In this document: positions 44,947 through 54,188 of the stretch, in pieces
How the letters are laid out: each line of letters opens with the position of its first letter
Position numbering within the stretch: the stretch's first letter is position 1
Origin: Schlesneria paludicola DSM 18645
GTDB lineage: Bacteria > Planctomycetota > Planctomycetia > Planctomycetales > Planctomycetaceae
Direction: 5' to 3'
Assembly: GCA_945876035.1 (NCBI GenBank)
Contig: CAMCMU010000001.1
Span: forward strand, 62,001 to 126,000
Length of the DNA: 64,000 nt
Notes under the pieces: generated by a model
What the model was told of the DNA's origin: nothing
The model's input: the letters and a program-made list of their open reading frames with translations, nothing else
Databases searched by the model: none
Translations under genes and position numbers: made by a program

Positions 44947-46365
44947 ATGTCGGGAAAAGAGACCTCGCCGGTCGATCTGATCGGAATCTCGATTCGCGTA
45001 TTGATCGTGGACGACGATGAAGCGCATGCTCAGGCCGTTGCCGAAAGTTTGCGTCGTGTCGGTTACGACTGCACTGTTGCGGGATCAGGTGTGCGTGCCG
45101 CTTCGCTGATCGAAAGCCAGACCTTTGATGTCGTCGTTACCGACCTGATGATGGATGAGGTCGACGGCCTAGACATTCTGCGAAAATCGAAGGAAGAACT
45201 CCCGGATGCGGAAGTCATTCTTTTGACGGGACATGCCTCCATCAAAACAGCGGTTTCCGCCGGCCAACACGGTGTTCACACGTATCTCACCAAGCCACTG
45301 GACATCACGGAACTTCGACATGCGGTGGAGAAAGCATCGACACGAGTCCGATTATTGCGAAAAAATGCCGAGCTCAGCCAGCGGCTCGACGAAAAATTCG
45401 GATATGAGGGAGTGATTGGCAACAGTCTTGCAATGCACCGCGTTATGGAAAAACTGCGTAGCGTTGCCTCCACCGATAGTACCGTATTGATCCTCGGTGA
45501 GAGTGGAACGGGAAAAGAACTAGCCGCCAGAGCACTGCACCAAAATTCCGATCGAAAAAACAAACCTTTCGTTCCACTGAATATCTCGGCTCTTCCTGAA
45601 AGTATTCTCGAAAGCGAACTGTTTGGCCACGAAGCGGGAGCATTCACCGGAGCTGCTGCGAAACGAATCGGAAAGTTTGAGTACGCCAACGGTGGTACGC
45701 TGTTTCTGGACGAAGTCGGGGAAATGCCGATGCAAACCCAGATCAAACTTCTGCGCGTCTTGGAGGATCGCAGGGTGACTCGGTTGGGAACGAATGACGA
45801 AATTGAGGTCAATGTTCGCCTCGTCGCAGCGACAAATGCTGACCTTGCGGAGATGGTCAAAAAGGGAAGTTTCCGAAAGGATTTGTTCTATCGACTATCC
45901 GTTGTATCAATTGAACTGCCTCCGCTTTCTGAACGACGAAGTGACATCCCCCTGCTGATCGATCATTTTCTGAAACAACTTGCCACGCGTTATCGAAAAC
46001 CGCTTCCCATCGTTTCAAAGCAGGCACAACAAGCGTTGATTGCACATACATGGCCTGGCAATGTTCGAGAGTTACGGAACGCGGTTGAGGGAATGTTGGT
46101 ACTCGACCGTGATGGTCGACTCGATGTTGATGATTTGCCGGACGATGTGGTTCCACTCGGACAAGAGGGGGAGATTTTATCGGAAATCAGTGGCCCCCGA
46201 GGTGCCGACTTACTCATTGGACGTCCGTTCACTGAAATCGAAAAGTATTACATTGAACGTGCGTTGGAACTGACTGCCGGAAAACGAGAAGAAGCGGCAA
46301 ATCTGCTCGCGATAGGCGAACGGACCTTGTATCGCAAGATCAAAGAATACAATATCAGGGGTTGA
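44947..46365 (+). CDS. Sigma-54-dependent response regulator (NtrC family)
   Basis: A 472-residue transcription activator. Residues 16-135 form a receiver domain with acidic DDDE, the phosphoacceptor Asp in VVTDLMMDE, a Thr in LLTGHAS and Lys in YLTKP. Residues about 150-380 are the AAA+ domain: Walker A GESGTGKE, the sigma-54 contact loop GAFTGA, Walker [12 protein letters not shown] and the sensor motif NVRELRN. The C-terminal Fis-type helix-turn-helix ([18 protein letters not shown]) binds enhancer DNA. The ATG at 44947 is taken; TTG 44944 is adjacent. No sensor kinase is nearby. The dioxygenase gene follows after 27 bases and is likely cotranscribed. Confidence 0.94.
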   Translation: MSGKETSPVDLIGISIRVLIVDDDEAHAQAVAESLRRVGYDCTVAGSGVRAASLIESQTFDVVVTDLMMDEVDGLDILRKSKEELPDAEVILLTGHASIKTAVSAGQHGVHTYLTKPLDITELRHAVEKASTRVRLLRKNAELSQRLDEKFGYEGVIGNSLAMHRVMEKLRSVASTDSTVLILGESGTGKELAARALHQNSDRKNKPFVPLNISALPESILESELFGHEAGAFTGAAAKRIGKFEYANGGTLFLDEVGEMPMQTQIKLLRVLEDRRVTRLGTNDEIEVNVRLVAATNADLAEMVKKGSFRKDLFYRLSVVSIELPPLSERRSDIPLLIDHFLKQLATRYRKPLPIVSKQAQQALIAHTWPGNVRELRNAVEGMLVLDRDGRLDVDDLPDDVVPLGQEGEILSEISGPRGADLLIGRPFTEIEKYYIERALELTAGKREEAANLLAIGERTLYRKIKEYNIRG

Positions 46366-46392
46366 TTAATAGTTTGCGTTCGAGGGAGCCTG

Positions 46393-47226
46393 ATGTCACA
46401 TGGCACGATCATTACGGAGCGCGTTTTCGTGGAGTCGGAATCATTTGCTAAGGGAGCACTGACTTTCACGTCAGAAGAGACGAGTCGGTTCCATCGGGAT
46501 GGATACGTGATTGCTCGCACGCTTATTGGCGACGTCGATCTCAACAGGATGCGTCAAATCACAGAACGTGGGTTACAAGGCGAGATTGCTCCCGTTGAGT
46601 ACGAAGCGGATCTGCGCTATGCCGGATCCCCTGAATCATTGCAATCACTTGGCGGCCACACTGTTCGAAGGCTCAAGCAAGCACATAGTCGTGATTTTCT
46701 GTTCACCGAATGGATGATCCGTGCAGAAATCCTTGGTCGTCTTCAACAATTACTCGGCCCCCGAGTTGTTTGTCCGCTGGCCCATCACAACTGCATCATG
46801 ACCAAACAGCCTCAGTTCAGCAGTGAGACCGGCTGGCATCAAGACATTCGCTATTGGTCGTTCCTACGTCCCGAATTGGTCAACACGTGGATCGCCCTCG
46901 GAAGCGAGCGTCCAGAAAATGGCTGCCTGCAAGTCATTCCAGGTTCACACGTGATGTCACTCCCCCGCCGTCTTTTTGACGAAAAATTATTTTTCCGAGA
47001 AGACTTGCCCGAAAACAGAACGTTAATTGAAACCAAACATTACGTGGAATTAATGCCGGGGGACGTGTTGTTTTTTCACGCGAAAACGCTCCATGCCGCT
47101 TCCCGAAACTCACTCTGTGAGGCGAAATACTCGGTCGTTTTCACGTTTCGTGCGGCGGACAATCCCCCTCTGCCAAATACCAGATCCGCCTCGCTTCCGG
47201 AATTACTGCTGACTCCCGGAACATAA
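46393..47226 (+). CDS. Phytanoyl-CoA dioxygenase (PhyH) family protein
   Basis: A 277-residue Fe(II)/2-oxoglutarate-dependent oxygenase. The iron-binding His and Asp lie in GWHQDIRYW, the distal His in FFHAKTLHAAS, and the 2-oxoglutarate-binding Arg is probably the one in YSVVFTFRA. The intervening strand NTWIALGSERPENGCLQVIPGSH is typical of the family. Members hydroxylate a wide range of small molecules, so the substrate is not assigned. GGGAG precedes the ATG, and the gene is 27 bases after the response regulator. Confidence 0.85.
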   Translation: MSHGTIITERVFVESESFAKGALTFTSEETSRFHRDGYVIARTLIGDVDLNRMRQITERGLQGEIAPVEYEADLRYAGSPESLQSLGGHTVRRLKQAHSRDFLFTEWMIRAEILGRLQQLLGPRVVCPLAHHNCIMTKQPQFSSETGWHQDIRYWSFLRPELVNTWIALGSERPENGCLQVIPGSHVMSLPRRLFDEKLFFREDLPENRTLIETKHYVELMPGDVLFFHAKTLHAASRNSLCEAKYSVVFTFRAADNPPLPNTRSASLPELLLTPGT

Positions 47227-47472
47227 GAGTTTCTACCAATTCTGAGAAACAGCGATAAAATGCGGTTCTGCGCAATGTGATCGATCAAAAACAACGCTCA
47301 TCGAAAAACCTCTCCGTCAAAAAAATCACGAACTACGAATATCCATCTTTCTGTAACGTCTCATGACATACCCCGACTTCCTAATATCCGTTGATGTATG
47401 CAGTGATGCCACTCGTTCGCTCGTCGGCAGATCCAAACTCACTTCGGTTGAATGGTATCGAGGTCACTTTCG

Positions 47473-48240
47473 ATGAATGCGCAATCCCTGTCGGAACTAT
47501 TCTTACGATGGCAGGCAAATCAAATCGATTGGGCTACTGTTGAGGATCAATTGCGAATCGCATTTGCCGGCGTCGCTCCAACTCCTGAGGCTCTGGTCGA
47601 TCTCGATCGTGCCCGTCGTTGCGGCTATCCGGAAGTCGTTTTTGGGGCAGGCAAATCACCAGAGGCGGTACTCCGAATTTTTCAAGCGCAGCGGACGGCT
47701 GGGCAAAATGCATTTGCGACGCGGGTCACAGACGAACAAGCAAATGTGGTCTGCGCAAAATTCCCCGAAACACGTCACAATTCACTCGGACAAACCCTGA
47801 CTTTACTTCATTTCGCACCAGAGATTCGTGGTCGGGTGGTCGTGGTCACGGCAGGCACGAGTGACCGATCGGTCGCTGAAGAGGCGGTTGAGACAGCGCG
47901 TTGGATGGGCTGCGAAGTCGATTTGGTTGTTGATGTTGGAGTTGCGGGACCACAACGGCTGCTTGATCACCGGGATCGTTTTGCAGCCGCCGACTCTCTG
48001 GTTGTCCTGGCTGGAATGGAAGGAGCGTTGCCATCGGTGATCGCAGGCTGGGTCGCCGTTCCGGTGATCGCAGTTCCAACGAGCATTGGATATGGTGCGC
48101 ACCTTGGAGGCTTCGCCGCATTGCTTGGAATGCTGAATAGTTGCGCCGCCAATGTCGCCGTCGTGAATATCGACGCGGGATTCAAAGGCGGATATCTTGC
48201 CGGTGTGATCGCACGTCGTCGTCACGGAACAGATTCGTGA
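47473..48240 (+). CDS. larB: Nickel-pincer cofactor biosynthesis protein LarB
   Basis: A 255-residue enzyme. LarB carboxylates the pyridinium ring of NaAD and hydrolyses the product, starting synthesis of the nickel-pincer nucleotide used by lactate racemase and relatives. The N-terminal region has LDRARRCGYPEVVFGAGKSPE, and the C-terminal AIR-carboxylase-like domain has VVTAGTSDRSVAEEA, GVAGPQRLL, VVLAGMEGALPSVIAG and the glycine-rich PTSIGYGAHLGG. GAGG precedes the ATG at 47473. LarC and LarE are not in this window. nnrD follows 28 bases later and is probably cotranscribed. Confidence 0.92.
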   Translation: MNAQSLSELFLRWQANQIDWATVEDQLRIAFAGVAPTPEALVDLDRARRCGYPEVVFGAGKSPEAVLRIFQAQRTAGQNAFATRVTDEQANVVCAKFPETRHNSLGQTLTLLHFAPEIRGRVVVVTAGTSDRSVAEEAVETARWMGCEVDLVVDVGVAGPQRLLDHRDRFAAADSLVVLAGMEGALPSVIAGWVAVPVIAVPTSIGYGAHLGGFAALLGMLNSCAANVAVVNIDAGFKGGYLAGVIARRRHGTDS

Positions 48241-48268
48241 GACTTGAACGCTGAACGAGAGGTAAGTC

Positions 48269-49153
48269 ATGTCAGGAACATTGTCGGTCTCTATCGTCAC
48301 GTCCTTACCACCCGTACCCGTTCGGACCGACGATGCCCACAAAGGAGAGTGTGGTCGTGTTTTGATTGTTGCGGGGAGTCGTGGCATGTCTGGAGCGGCA
48401 TGTCTGGCCGCCAAGGCTGCACTTCGCGGCGGAGCAGGACTCGTGACAGCCGCCGTCCCCATGGGAATCGTTCCGATCGTGGCAATCTACGAACCTTCGT
48501 ACCTGACGCTACCACTGCCCGAAGATCGCCATGGTCGAATGTCCGCCGGAGCATTAATTCCTTTAAATAAAGTCTTGCAATCTCAGACCGCATTTGCGAT
48601 CGGACCAGGCCTGGGACAATCGGCTGGAATACTCGATCTGATTACTGAACTTTATACGTCAAGCCCGGTACCACTCGTCGTCGACGCCGATGGGTTGAAT
48701 ACACTTGCCAAGCGACCCTACCTTTTAACTCGGTCTGCGGGTGATGCGCCTCGAATTTTAACTCCACATCTCGGCGAGTTTGCGCGGCTTACGGGGCTGG
48801 ATGTTGCGGCAATTGCAAAGGATCGTCAGCATTATTCTGTTGAATTCGCCCGAAAACACGGTGTCATCCTTTTACTCAAAGGGAAGGGAACGATCATCAC
48901 GGATGGGAGACGAGTGGCCATCAATGCGACAGGGAATCGTGGCCTAGCCACTGGAGGGACAGGCGATGTTCTCACAGGTTTGATTGCTTCACTTTTAGGT
49001 CAAGGAATCTCACCATTTGATGCGGCACAACTGGGTGCTCACATTCACGGTGTTGCGGGGGACTTGGCGGCAAAAGAATTTTCAGAATTCGGACTGATTG
49101 CCTCAGACCTATTGCACTACATCGGTCGGGCGTGGTGCGAATTCCAAACCTGA
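48269..49153 (+). CDS. nnrD: ADP-dependent NAD(P)H-hydrate dehydratase
   Basis: A 294-residue ribokinase-fold enzyme that repairs hydrated NAD(P)H. Diagnostic motifs are KGECGRVLIVAGSRGMSGAA, GAGLVTAAVP, IGPGLGQS, VVDADGLNTLA, LTPHLGEFARLTG and the ATP/ADP site GNRGLATGGTGDVLTG. The fused N-terminal epimerase half (NnrE) is absent; many bacteria encode it separately. GAGAGGT precedes the ATG. The gene ends at a clear terminator. Confidence 0.95.
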   Translation: MSGTLSVSIVTSLPPVPVRTDDAHKGECGRVLIVAGSRGMSGAACLAAKAALRGGAGLVTAAVPMGIVPIVAIYEPSYLTLPLPEDRHGRMSAGALIPLNKVLQSQTAFAIGPGLGQSAGILDLITELYTSSPVPLVVDADGLNTLAKRPYLLTRSAGDAPRILTPHLGEFARLTGLDVAAIAKDRQHYSVEFARKHGVILLLKGKGTIITDGRRVAINATGNRGLATGGTGDVLTGLIASLLGQGISPFDAAQLGAHIHGVAGDLAAKEFSEFGLIASDLLHYIGRAWCEFQT

Positions 49154-49158
49154 TCGAC

Positions 49159-49183
49159 AAAACCTAGTCGTTGACTAGGTTTT
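49159..49183 (+). terminator. Rho-independent terminator after nnrD
   Basis: An 11-base-pair stem (arms 49159-49169 and 49173-49183, AAAACCTAGTC and complement, three-base loop) is followed by GAATTTTT. It lies six bases past the stop codon of nnrD. The A-rich left arm could also serve the convergent thioredoxin-like gene. Confidence 0.85.
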
Positions 49184-49233
49184 GAATTTTTCGGCCATTC
49201 TTCAATTGTGAAATTCCGATTGGAGCTTCGTTT

Positions 49234-49806
49234 CTAAGATCCATGAGCCAAAGCTTTTTCGATCGCCGACTCAATGCTACCGCGAGAAGATGAGTCCCAC
49301 GTGACGAGGTTTTCCCGATTGATGACCCACAGTCGTGGAATCGATTCTGTATGAAGTTCCTGAAGTGTTTCTAAAGCTCCATAGCCGTTGGGCCATCCGA
49401 TTCCGGTGACGGCAAGGAAATCCCGACTTTCCGCCAGATGTGCCGTACCCTCCATCGTGAGGCCTATAAACACAACACCGCGCGAGCGATACTTTTTCTC
49501 AAGGGCAACCACTTCGGGTGCGCGAGCACGACAGGGACCGCACCAGTAGGCCCATGCGTCGATAACCATAACCCGATCTCGCAACTCGGAGGCCGATGGC
49601 CCTGGACCATTCAACCAGCCTTCCACTCTGATGACTGGTGCCGGATACCCCTGCCGCTGCGATGTCGAACGATTTGGCTTGATGGACTCTTGAAGCAACA
49701 TTAAAAGTCCACAAGCAAGAATTGACGCGATCACAATTCCCCTCAGGAATGTCAGGCCACGTGGACGCGGTATTTTTGAACTCGGATCAAGATCAGTCGT
49801 TGTCAT
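49234..49806 (-). CDS. Membrane-anchored TlpA-like thioredoxin protein
   Basis: A 190-residue protein. The start at ATG 49806 gives a short hydrophilic N terminus, then one hydrophobic anchor (FLRGIVIASILACGLLMLL). The thioredoxin-like domain follows, with the active site AYWCGPCRARAPEVVAL, the GVVFIGLTME strand and a cis-Pro region in TESIPRLWVIN. Such proteins reduce or shuffle disulfides outside the cytoplasmic membrane, for example in cytochrome c maturation. The upstream in-frame extension to 49890 has no features and is ignored. It is transcribed alone. Confidence 0.85.
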   Translation of the reverse strand: MTTTDLDPSSKIPRPRGLTFLRGIVIASILACGLLMLLQESIKPNRSTSQRQGYPAPVIRVEGWLNGPGPSASELRDRVMVIDAWAYWCGPCRARAPEVVALEKKYRSRGVVFIGLTMEGTAHLAESRDFLAVTGIGWPNGYGALETLQELHTESIPRLWVINRENLVTWDSSSRGSIESAIEKALAHGS

Positions 49807-50535
49807 GGGATGTTCCAAGGGGTGAAAGACATTCACTATCAACCGATAGCCTGACCCCGAATCATTAGGATAACTGATGAAGCAGGCCATCTCTCAGAAA
49901 TCTTACCGCAGTTCTGTCGATAAACCAAATTTCGCCGTGATTACTTTTCTGAAGTCGTCGCGGGTCCGGCAGAGAGGCGGTCCGAAAATCGAAGAACCGA
50001 CAAAATATCCCAAAATATGAACGTGCGTCCTACTGTCGCAGGTTTGGGCCACCGTGTGTTCGCTCCAATGACCGTAAGGCGGTGCAAAGTGGCGGCCGTC
50101 GGATACTGAAAACGAGCCCCTTTCTTGTCGGACTGTCCTTGGGCTAAGTCGATATCAGTGCTTCAATCGTCAGAAATTTGGTATTTGACAGAGCACTGCG
50201 AGAAATCGGCCCTCGAGATCCCGCGTCTTACCGATCCGGCCAGAAGGCGAGTGGCGGTATCGCACAGGATCGCACAATTACCCCCACTGCACCGAGGGCA
50301 GAAACAACTACGAATCCCGAGACGAGAAACAACTTATCGAGCTACTGCCGACGAACACACCTGCTTAATCGTGATGCGAAGAAACATTTCTGAGCGGCGT
50401 GAAGACAATCGTCCGACGACATTCGTTATCAACCACTACGGCCCGACTAGCGTTGAAAACGATCGCTTCAGACAGATCGAGTGAGAATCGTGCGCATTCG
50501 GGAATCGATACCCCCCAACCAAAAAAATGAGACCG
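49807..50535. other. Non-coding stretch before the minisatellite
   Basis: About 730 bases with no supported gene. The part near 49807-49950 should carry the thioredoxin-gene promoter. Short frames on either strand look random. Confidence 0.4.
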
Positions 50536-50631
50536 CAAGCACCAAGCAGCAAGCACCAAGCACCAAGCAGCAAGCACCAAGCACCAAGCACCAAGCACCA
50601 AGCACCAAGCACCAAGCACCAAGCACCAAGC
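50536..50631. repeat. Heptanucleotide minisatellite (CAAGCAC)n
   Basis: About 13.7 consecutive copies of a 7-base unit, mostly CAAGCAC with CAAGCAG variants in the first half, run without interruption. All six frames across it stay open, giving spurious heptad peptides such as KHQAPST on one strand and LVLGAWC on the other. It lies 140 bases beyond the hisB stop. Confidence 0.95.
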
Positions 50632-50771
50632 CATTCACCGAACGGTTATGCTGAAAAACAGGCGTTGTTGCAGACCACGGTCGCGGTCCTCATTTCCTGT
50701 TTAAAACAAACAGACTGACCGACGTCGCATGTCCGAACAATTGATCCATCAAACGCATTTGGCAGACAGCG

Positions 50772-51359
50772 TCAGAGGGAACCTTTGGAAGACGGAATGC
50801 CAATTTGACGAGGATCGATCGTGGTCGCCTTCCGCAGGGCGCGTGCGGTCGCCTTAAACAAGGCCTCCGAAATATGGTGACTGTTCGTTCCGTGGTGCAG
50901 CACAAGATGCAAATTCATCTGCGCATTCGCAGCCACCGCTTGCCAAAACTCTTCAACGAGTTCTGAGTCAAATCGTCCTATTTTTTCTGTGGGGAAAACA
51001 ACCTTGTAGACGAATTTGACACGGCCGCTCAGATCAACTGCCGACGTCACCAGTGATTCTTCCATCGGTAGTGTGACATGCCCATAACGATTTAAGCCGC
51101 GTTTTTCCCCGACTGCGGCCAAGAGTCCCTGTCCAAGGCAGATACCGACATCTTCGACCGTGTGGTGATCGTCAATATGCAGGTCACCCTGAGCGGAAAC
51201 CTCCAGATCGAAGAAGCCATGCTTGGCAAACAAGGTTAACATGTGATCAAGAAATCCCACTCCTGTCGAAATATTAGATACACCGGTTCCATCCAGATTC
51301 AGCGAGAGTAGCACTTGAGTTTCGGCCGTCTTTCGGTCGACCTTGGCTGTTCGAGGCAT
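50772..51359 (-). CDS. hisB: Imidazoleglycerol-phosphate dehydratase
   Basis: A 195-residue cytoplasmic enzyme of histidine synthesis that removes water from imidazoleglycerol phosphate. The paired Mn-binding motifs are plain: [12 protein letters not shown] and [22 protein letters not shown], with [11 protein letters not shown] and the C-terminal [10 protein letters not shown]. It is the single-domain type without histidinol phosphatase. The start [15 protein letters not shown] at 51359 matches the family; the longer frame to 51572 has no support. No other his genes are in the window, so this is an isolated his gene, as often in planctomycetes. Confidence 0.96.
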   Translation of the reverse strand: MPRTAKVDRKTAETQVLLSLNLDGTGVSNISTGVGFLDHMLTLFAKHGFFDLEVSAQGDLHIDDHHTVEDVGICLGQGLLAAVGEKRGLNRYGHVTLPMEESLVTSAVDLSGRVKFVYKVVFPTEKIGRFDSELVEEFWQAVAANAQMNLHLVLHHGTNSHHISEALFKATARALRKATTIDPRQIGIPSSKGSL

Positions 51360-51587
51360 TTCGTCGTCATCCCAATAGTTTAGGGTCAAAAAAATTAAGA
51401 GGAAAATCTGAGATACTCGCTGCCAACCGTGTGCCGGTAATCTGTAAGCAGGATCGTGACCAGCATTTTGGTGGTCTCTCCACGGAGCTAGGCGAACAAA
51501 ATTTACTCGAGATCTCTCCTGAACGTAGTCGCATTCGCAAATTGAAAGGAAGACAAATTTCTTCGAACTCACGGAAACGATAGGAAC

Positions 51588-53246
51588 TCAATCCAATTCA
51601 AAACAGGCTGCTTCGTGCGCGTTTCTGACAAGGAGTTTTCCCGCGACAATGACGGGGTGGTTCCAAGTAATGCCACTGCTGTCTAACGCACCAAAACGGG
51701 CTATTTCCGTCGATCTTTTAGGAGTTGCTGGAATAAGAACAACATGACCATCTTCACTCAAGATCAATAATAATTCGTCGATCAACAACAACTGACCGTA
51801 CCCATATCGCCCCGATTTCCACGACACGTTACCCGTTTCGACATCAACACAAGTCAACGTTCCATCATCAAGTCCATAAACGTACCCCTGATGAAAGACA
51901 AAATCATTAAACTTGGGGCGAAATCGATTTGAACTCCATCTCCGTTTCACAGTCCACGTGTTCCCCTCCTGTTGAAAATCGAGTCGCACAGATCCTACGC
52001 CATAACCACAGCCGAACAGTAGTGAATCCTCCGACAATCGCATCGCTTGCGTGCCATTGACCTTCGGGCCGTTTTCCCAAGGAAAAAACCAGAGTTCGTG
52101 GCCGTCGGTTAGCGAATACCCCGCCAGACCGGTTCCCAATGGCACGAGTATTTGGCGTTCACCGGTCAATTTCTCCACGCTCGCGCTACCATAACTGGCA
52201 GGACGATCCCCTCCCCTCCAAATTCGTTTTCCAGTTCTTTTGTCATAAGCGGCTACAGAATTACCATTCGGTCCACCGGGAATCACAATCACTAAATCGT
52301 CTTCGACAACTGGTGAACCCGCAAGGCCCCAAACTAAATTCGACGCCGATTTGCCATCCAAACCGGCATCCAAAAGAATGTTGGCGGACCAAATTCGCTT
52401 TCCAAATCGTGCGTCCAAACAGTTGAGCAGGCCGGTTGCTCCAAGCGTGTAGACATTCCCACCATCAAACTGCGGTGTCGCACGAGGCCCCGTTCCCCCC
52501 TGCGATTCCGATGCCACAAAGATTGCGTCATCGATATGAATCCAGAGTTGTTGACCTGTCGAGAGACTGTACGCGACCACAGCTTCGCTGTTACCGCGTT
52601 GTTCCTGAGTAAAGGCCAAGCCGCCGACAACGGCGAATGATGACCAAGCCCTCCCCACGGGGTGTCGCCACAATTCGCGTGGCGGTTTCTCTGACCAATC
52701 CTTTCGAATACGAAAACCGCTCACGATGCCATTTCGTGCAGAACCTCGATACCCCGGCCAATCCGCTTCAGAAGCGACGAGTGGATCCGAATTACTTACA
52801 ATTAAACGGGGATCATCGCCGGGCGTCTTCAAATCGAGTTGTCTGAGATATTTCTCTGCATTCTTCTCGGCTGTGGCTGTTGAACGGAGCGTGATTCGGG
52901 TTGGAGTCATATCACCGTCGAATCTTTCCAACCGGAAAAAACAAAAGAAGCCGACACTCCCTGCAACTCCCATGACGACACTGCCGTATCGGATCCGCGC
53001 GGACCATCGCGAAAAAAATATCCACCAAACCAACAGACTGAATATTGCAGCGGGCCAGACAAACAGGATCGAAATTTTGAAATGAGTCGGATCATCCCAC
53101 CAAATCCACCACAGAACGGCCTGCGCAACACAGGCGATGGCAAGAAGAACCGCCCCGATTTTCCATCGACCACTGGGTTGACATACCCCAGCCTTAACCG
53201 GATGCCCGTCACGAATTTCATCCGAGGCGTCTAACAGTGGTGGCAT
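51588..53246 (-). CDS. Membrane protein with PQQ-like beta-propeller
   Basis: A 552-residue protein with three predicted membrane helices in residues 25-115 (GAVLLAIACVAQAVLWWIWW; ILFVWPAAIFSLLVWWIFF; VVMGVAGSVGFFCFF). A PQQ/BamB-like propeller occupies the rest, with repeated blades such as AYSLSTGQQLWIH, CLDARFGKRIWSA, AYDKRTGKRIWRG, GYSLTDGHELWFF and CVDVETGNVSWKS. The propeller begins with DWPGYRGSARNGI, a phrase seen in many planctomycete paralogues. No cofactor or active site is visible; a scaffold role at the envelope is inferred. The start at 53246 is chosen just before the first charged segment. Confidence 0.85.
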   Translation of the reverse strand: MPPLLDASDEIRDGHPVKAGVCQPSGRWKIGAVLLAIACVAQAVLWWIWWDDPTHFKISILFVWPAAIFSLLVWWIFFSRWSARIRYGSVVMGVAGSVGFFCFFRLERFDGDMTPTRITLRSTATAEKNAEKYLRQLDLKTPGDDPRLIVSNSDPLVASEADWPGYRGSARNGIVSGFRIRKDWSEKPPRELWRHPVGRAWSSFAVVGGLAFTQEQRGNSEAVVAYSLSTGQQLWIHIDDAIFVASESQGGTGPRATPQFDGGNVYTLGATGLLNCLDARFGKRIWSANILLDAGLDGKSASNLVWGLAGSPVVEDDLVIVIPGGPNGNSVAAYDKRTGKRIWRGGDRPASYGSASVEKLTGERQILVPLGTGLAGYSLTDGHELWFFPWENGPKVNGTQAMRLSEDSLLFGCGYGVGSVRLDFQQEGNTWTVKRRWSSNRFRPKFNDFVFHQGYVYGLDDGTLTCVDVETGNVSWKSGRYGYGQLLLIDELLLILSEDGHVVLIPATPKRSTEIARFGALDSSGITWNHPVIVAGKLLVRNAHEAACFELD

Positions 53247-53436
53247 GATTCGTGATTCCAACGTTCTGGTGAGGTGAATCGTGACGTGTCGAGCAGCAAC
53301 CGATCGAAAACAAGAGTTGATCAGTGCAGAATTGCCAACGTCAATCGACCGCGGCACACGAATCGTCTACGTCTTGAAATGTATTCGAGGGGGCTTGGAA
53401 ACGGTAGCGTTAACCTCGGGTACCAATCGCACCACC

Positions 53437-53904
53437 TCAAGGTAAGAATTTCGATCGCTCTTCCATGGTCGGTCTACGGCATGCTTCGTGATGGCCAAAA
53501 ATCCGATAACGGTTTCGAGCAACAAGGCGATATCCGAGATCTCGGAACGGTCTTGGAATTAGCCATAACAGGGCGGCAATGGCCTTCCAGCCGTTGCCTA
53601 AACACCACAGAATTTTCACAACTGCTGAAGAATGCCGAAAGACTTTTCCATCGGCCAGAAGCACGAGGGAACGGAGATCACGGAGATCCTCGGGCATTAA
53701 CAGGTGCTGGGCGGTTTCGCCTTGAAGTGGGGCAAATTGAAAGACACCCTTGAGATCCCGCGTTGAAACAAAGTCAACGGACTTGTTGCACAGCCCGCAA
53801 TGTCCGTCGAAGAACAGAATATAGCGTGCGCCTTCGAGGGTACGGCTTAACTTCGCTCGCTCAGCGATTGTAACTGCAGCGAAGGTCGCAGTGGCGGTGC
53901 TCAT
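53437..53904 (-). CDS. DCC-family (DUF393) thiol-disulfide oxidoreductase-like protein
   Basis: A 155-residue protein of the DCC family, named for the conserved Asp-x-x-CxxC seen here as FFDGHCGLCNKSVDF. A thioredoxin-like fold follows (FQFAPLQGETA; SLVLLADGKVFRHSSAVVKIL) with a hydrophobic helix region (AIAALLWLIPRPFRDLGY) and the closing YRIFGHHEAC. A redox role is inferred from the motif; the partner is unknown. ATG 53904 has GAGG at good spacing, better than ATG 53919. It precedes the PQQ-propeller gene on the same strand by 190 bases. Confidence 0.85.
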   Translation of the reverse strand: MSTATATFAAVTIAERAKLSRTLEGARYILFFDGHCGLCNKSVDFVSTRDLKGVFQFAPLQGETAQHLLMPEDLRDLRSLVLLADGKVFRHSSAVVKILWCLGNGWKAIAALLWLIPRPFRDLGYRLVARNRYRIFGHHEACRRPTMEERSKFLP

Positions 53905-54188
53905 TACGGGGTACCTCATCGAAATTCTAGTGACGAATTCTAATCGATCCCCAAACAAACGGCCAACGTCATTTGGAATTCGAGGTCACCGTCAAGCGAT
54001 CCCTCGCGATTCCACCCCATACGCCGCCCACCGGCAACTTTTGCGAGTTCCTCTTGATCCGTTCATGAGATCTGCCATACAACCCGCCAGTTTTGAATAC
54101 TTGACAATCGATTTTTGGACTCGCTGGCAGTGCCGTCCACACAAAACAGTACGCACAACTTTCGGCACTCATAAAGGATGGAGAGTTT

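Noticed and set aside
50365-50718. Open frames encoding LVLGAWC or KHQAPST heptads
   Set aside because: They arise because a 7-base repeat without stop codons is open in all frames; the flanking sequence shows no gene.
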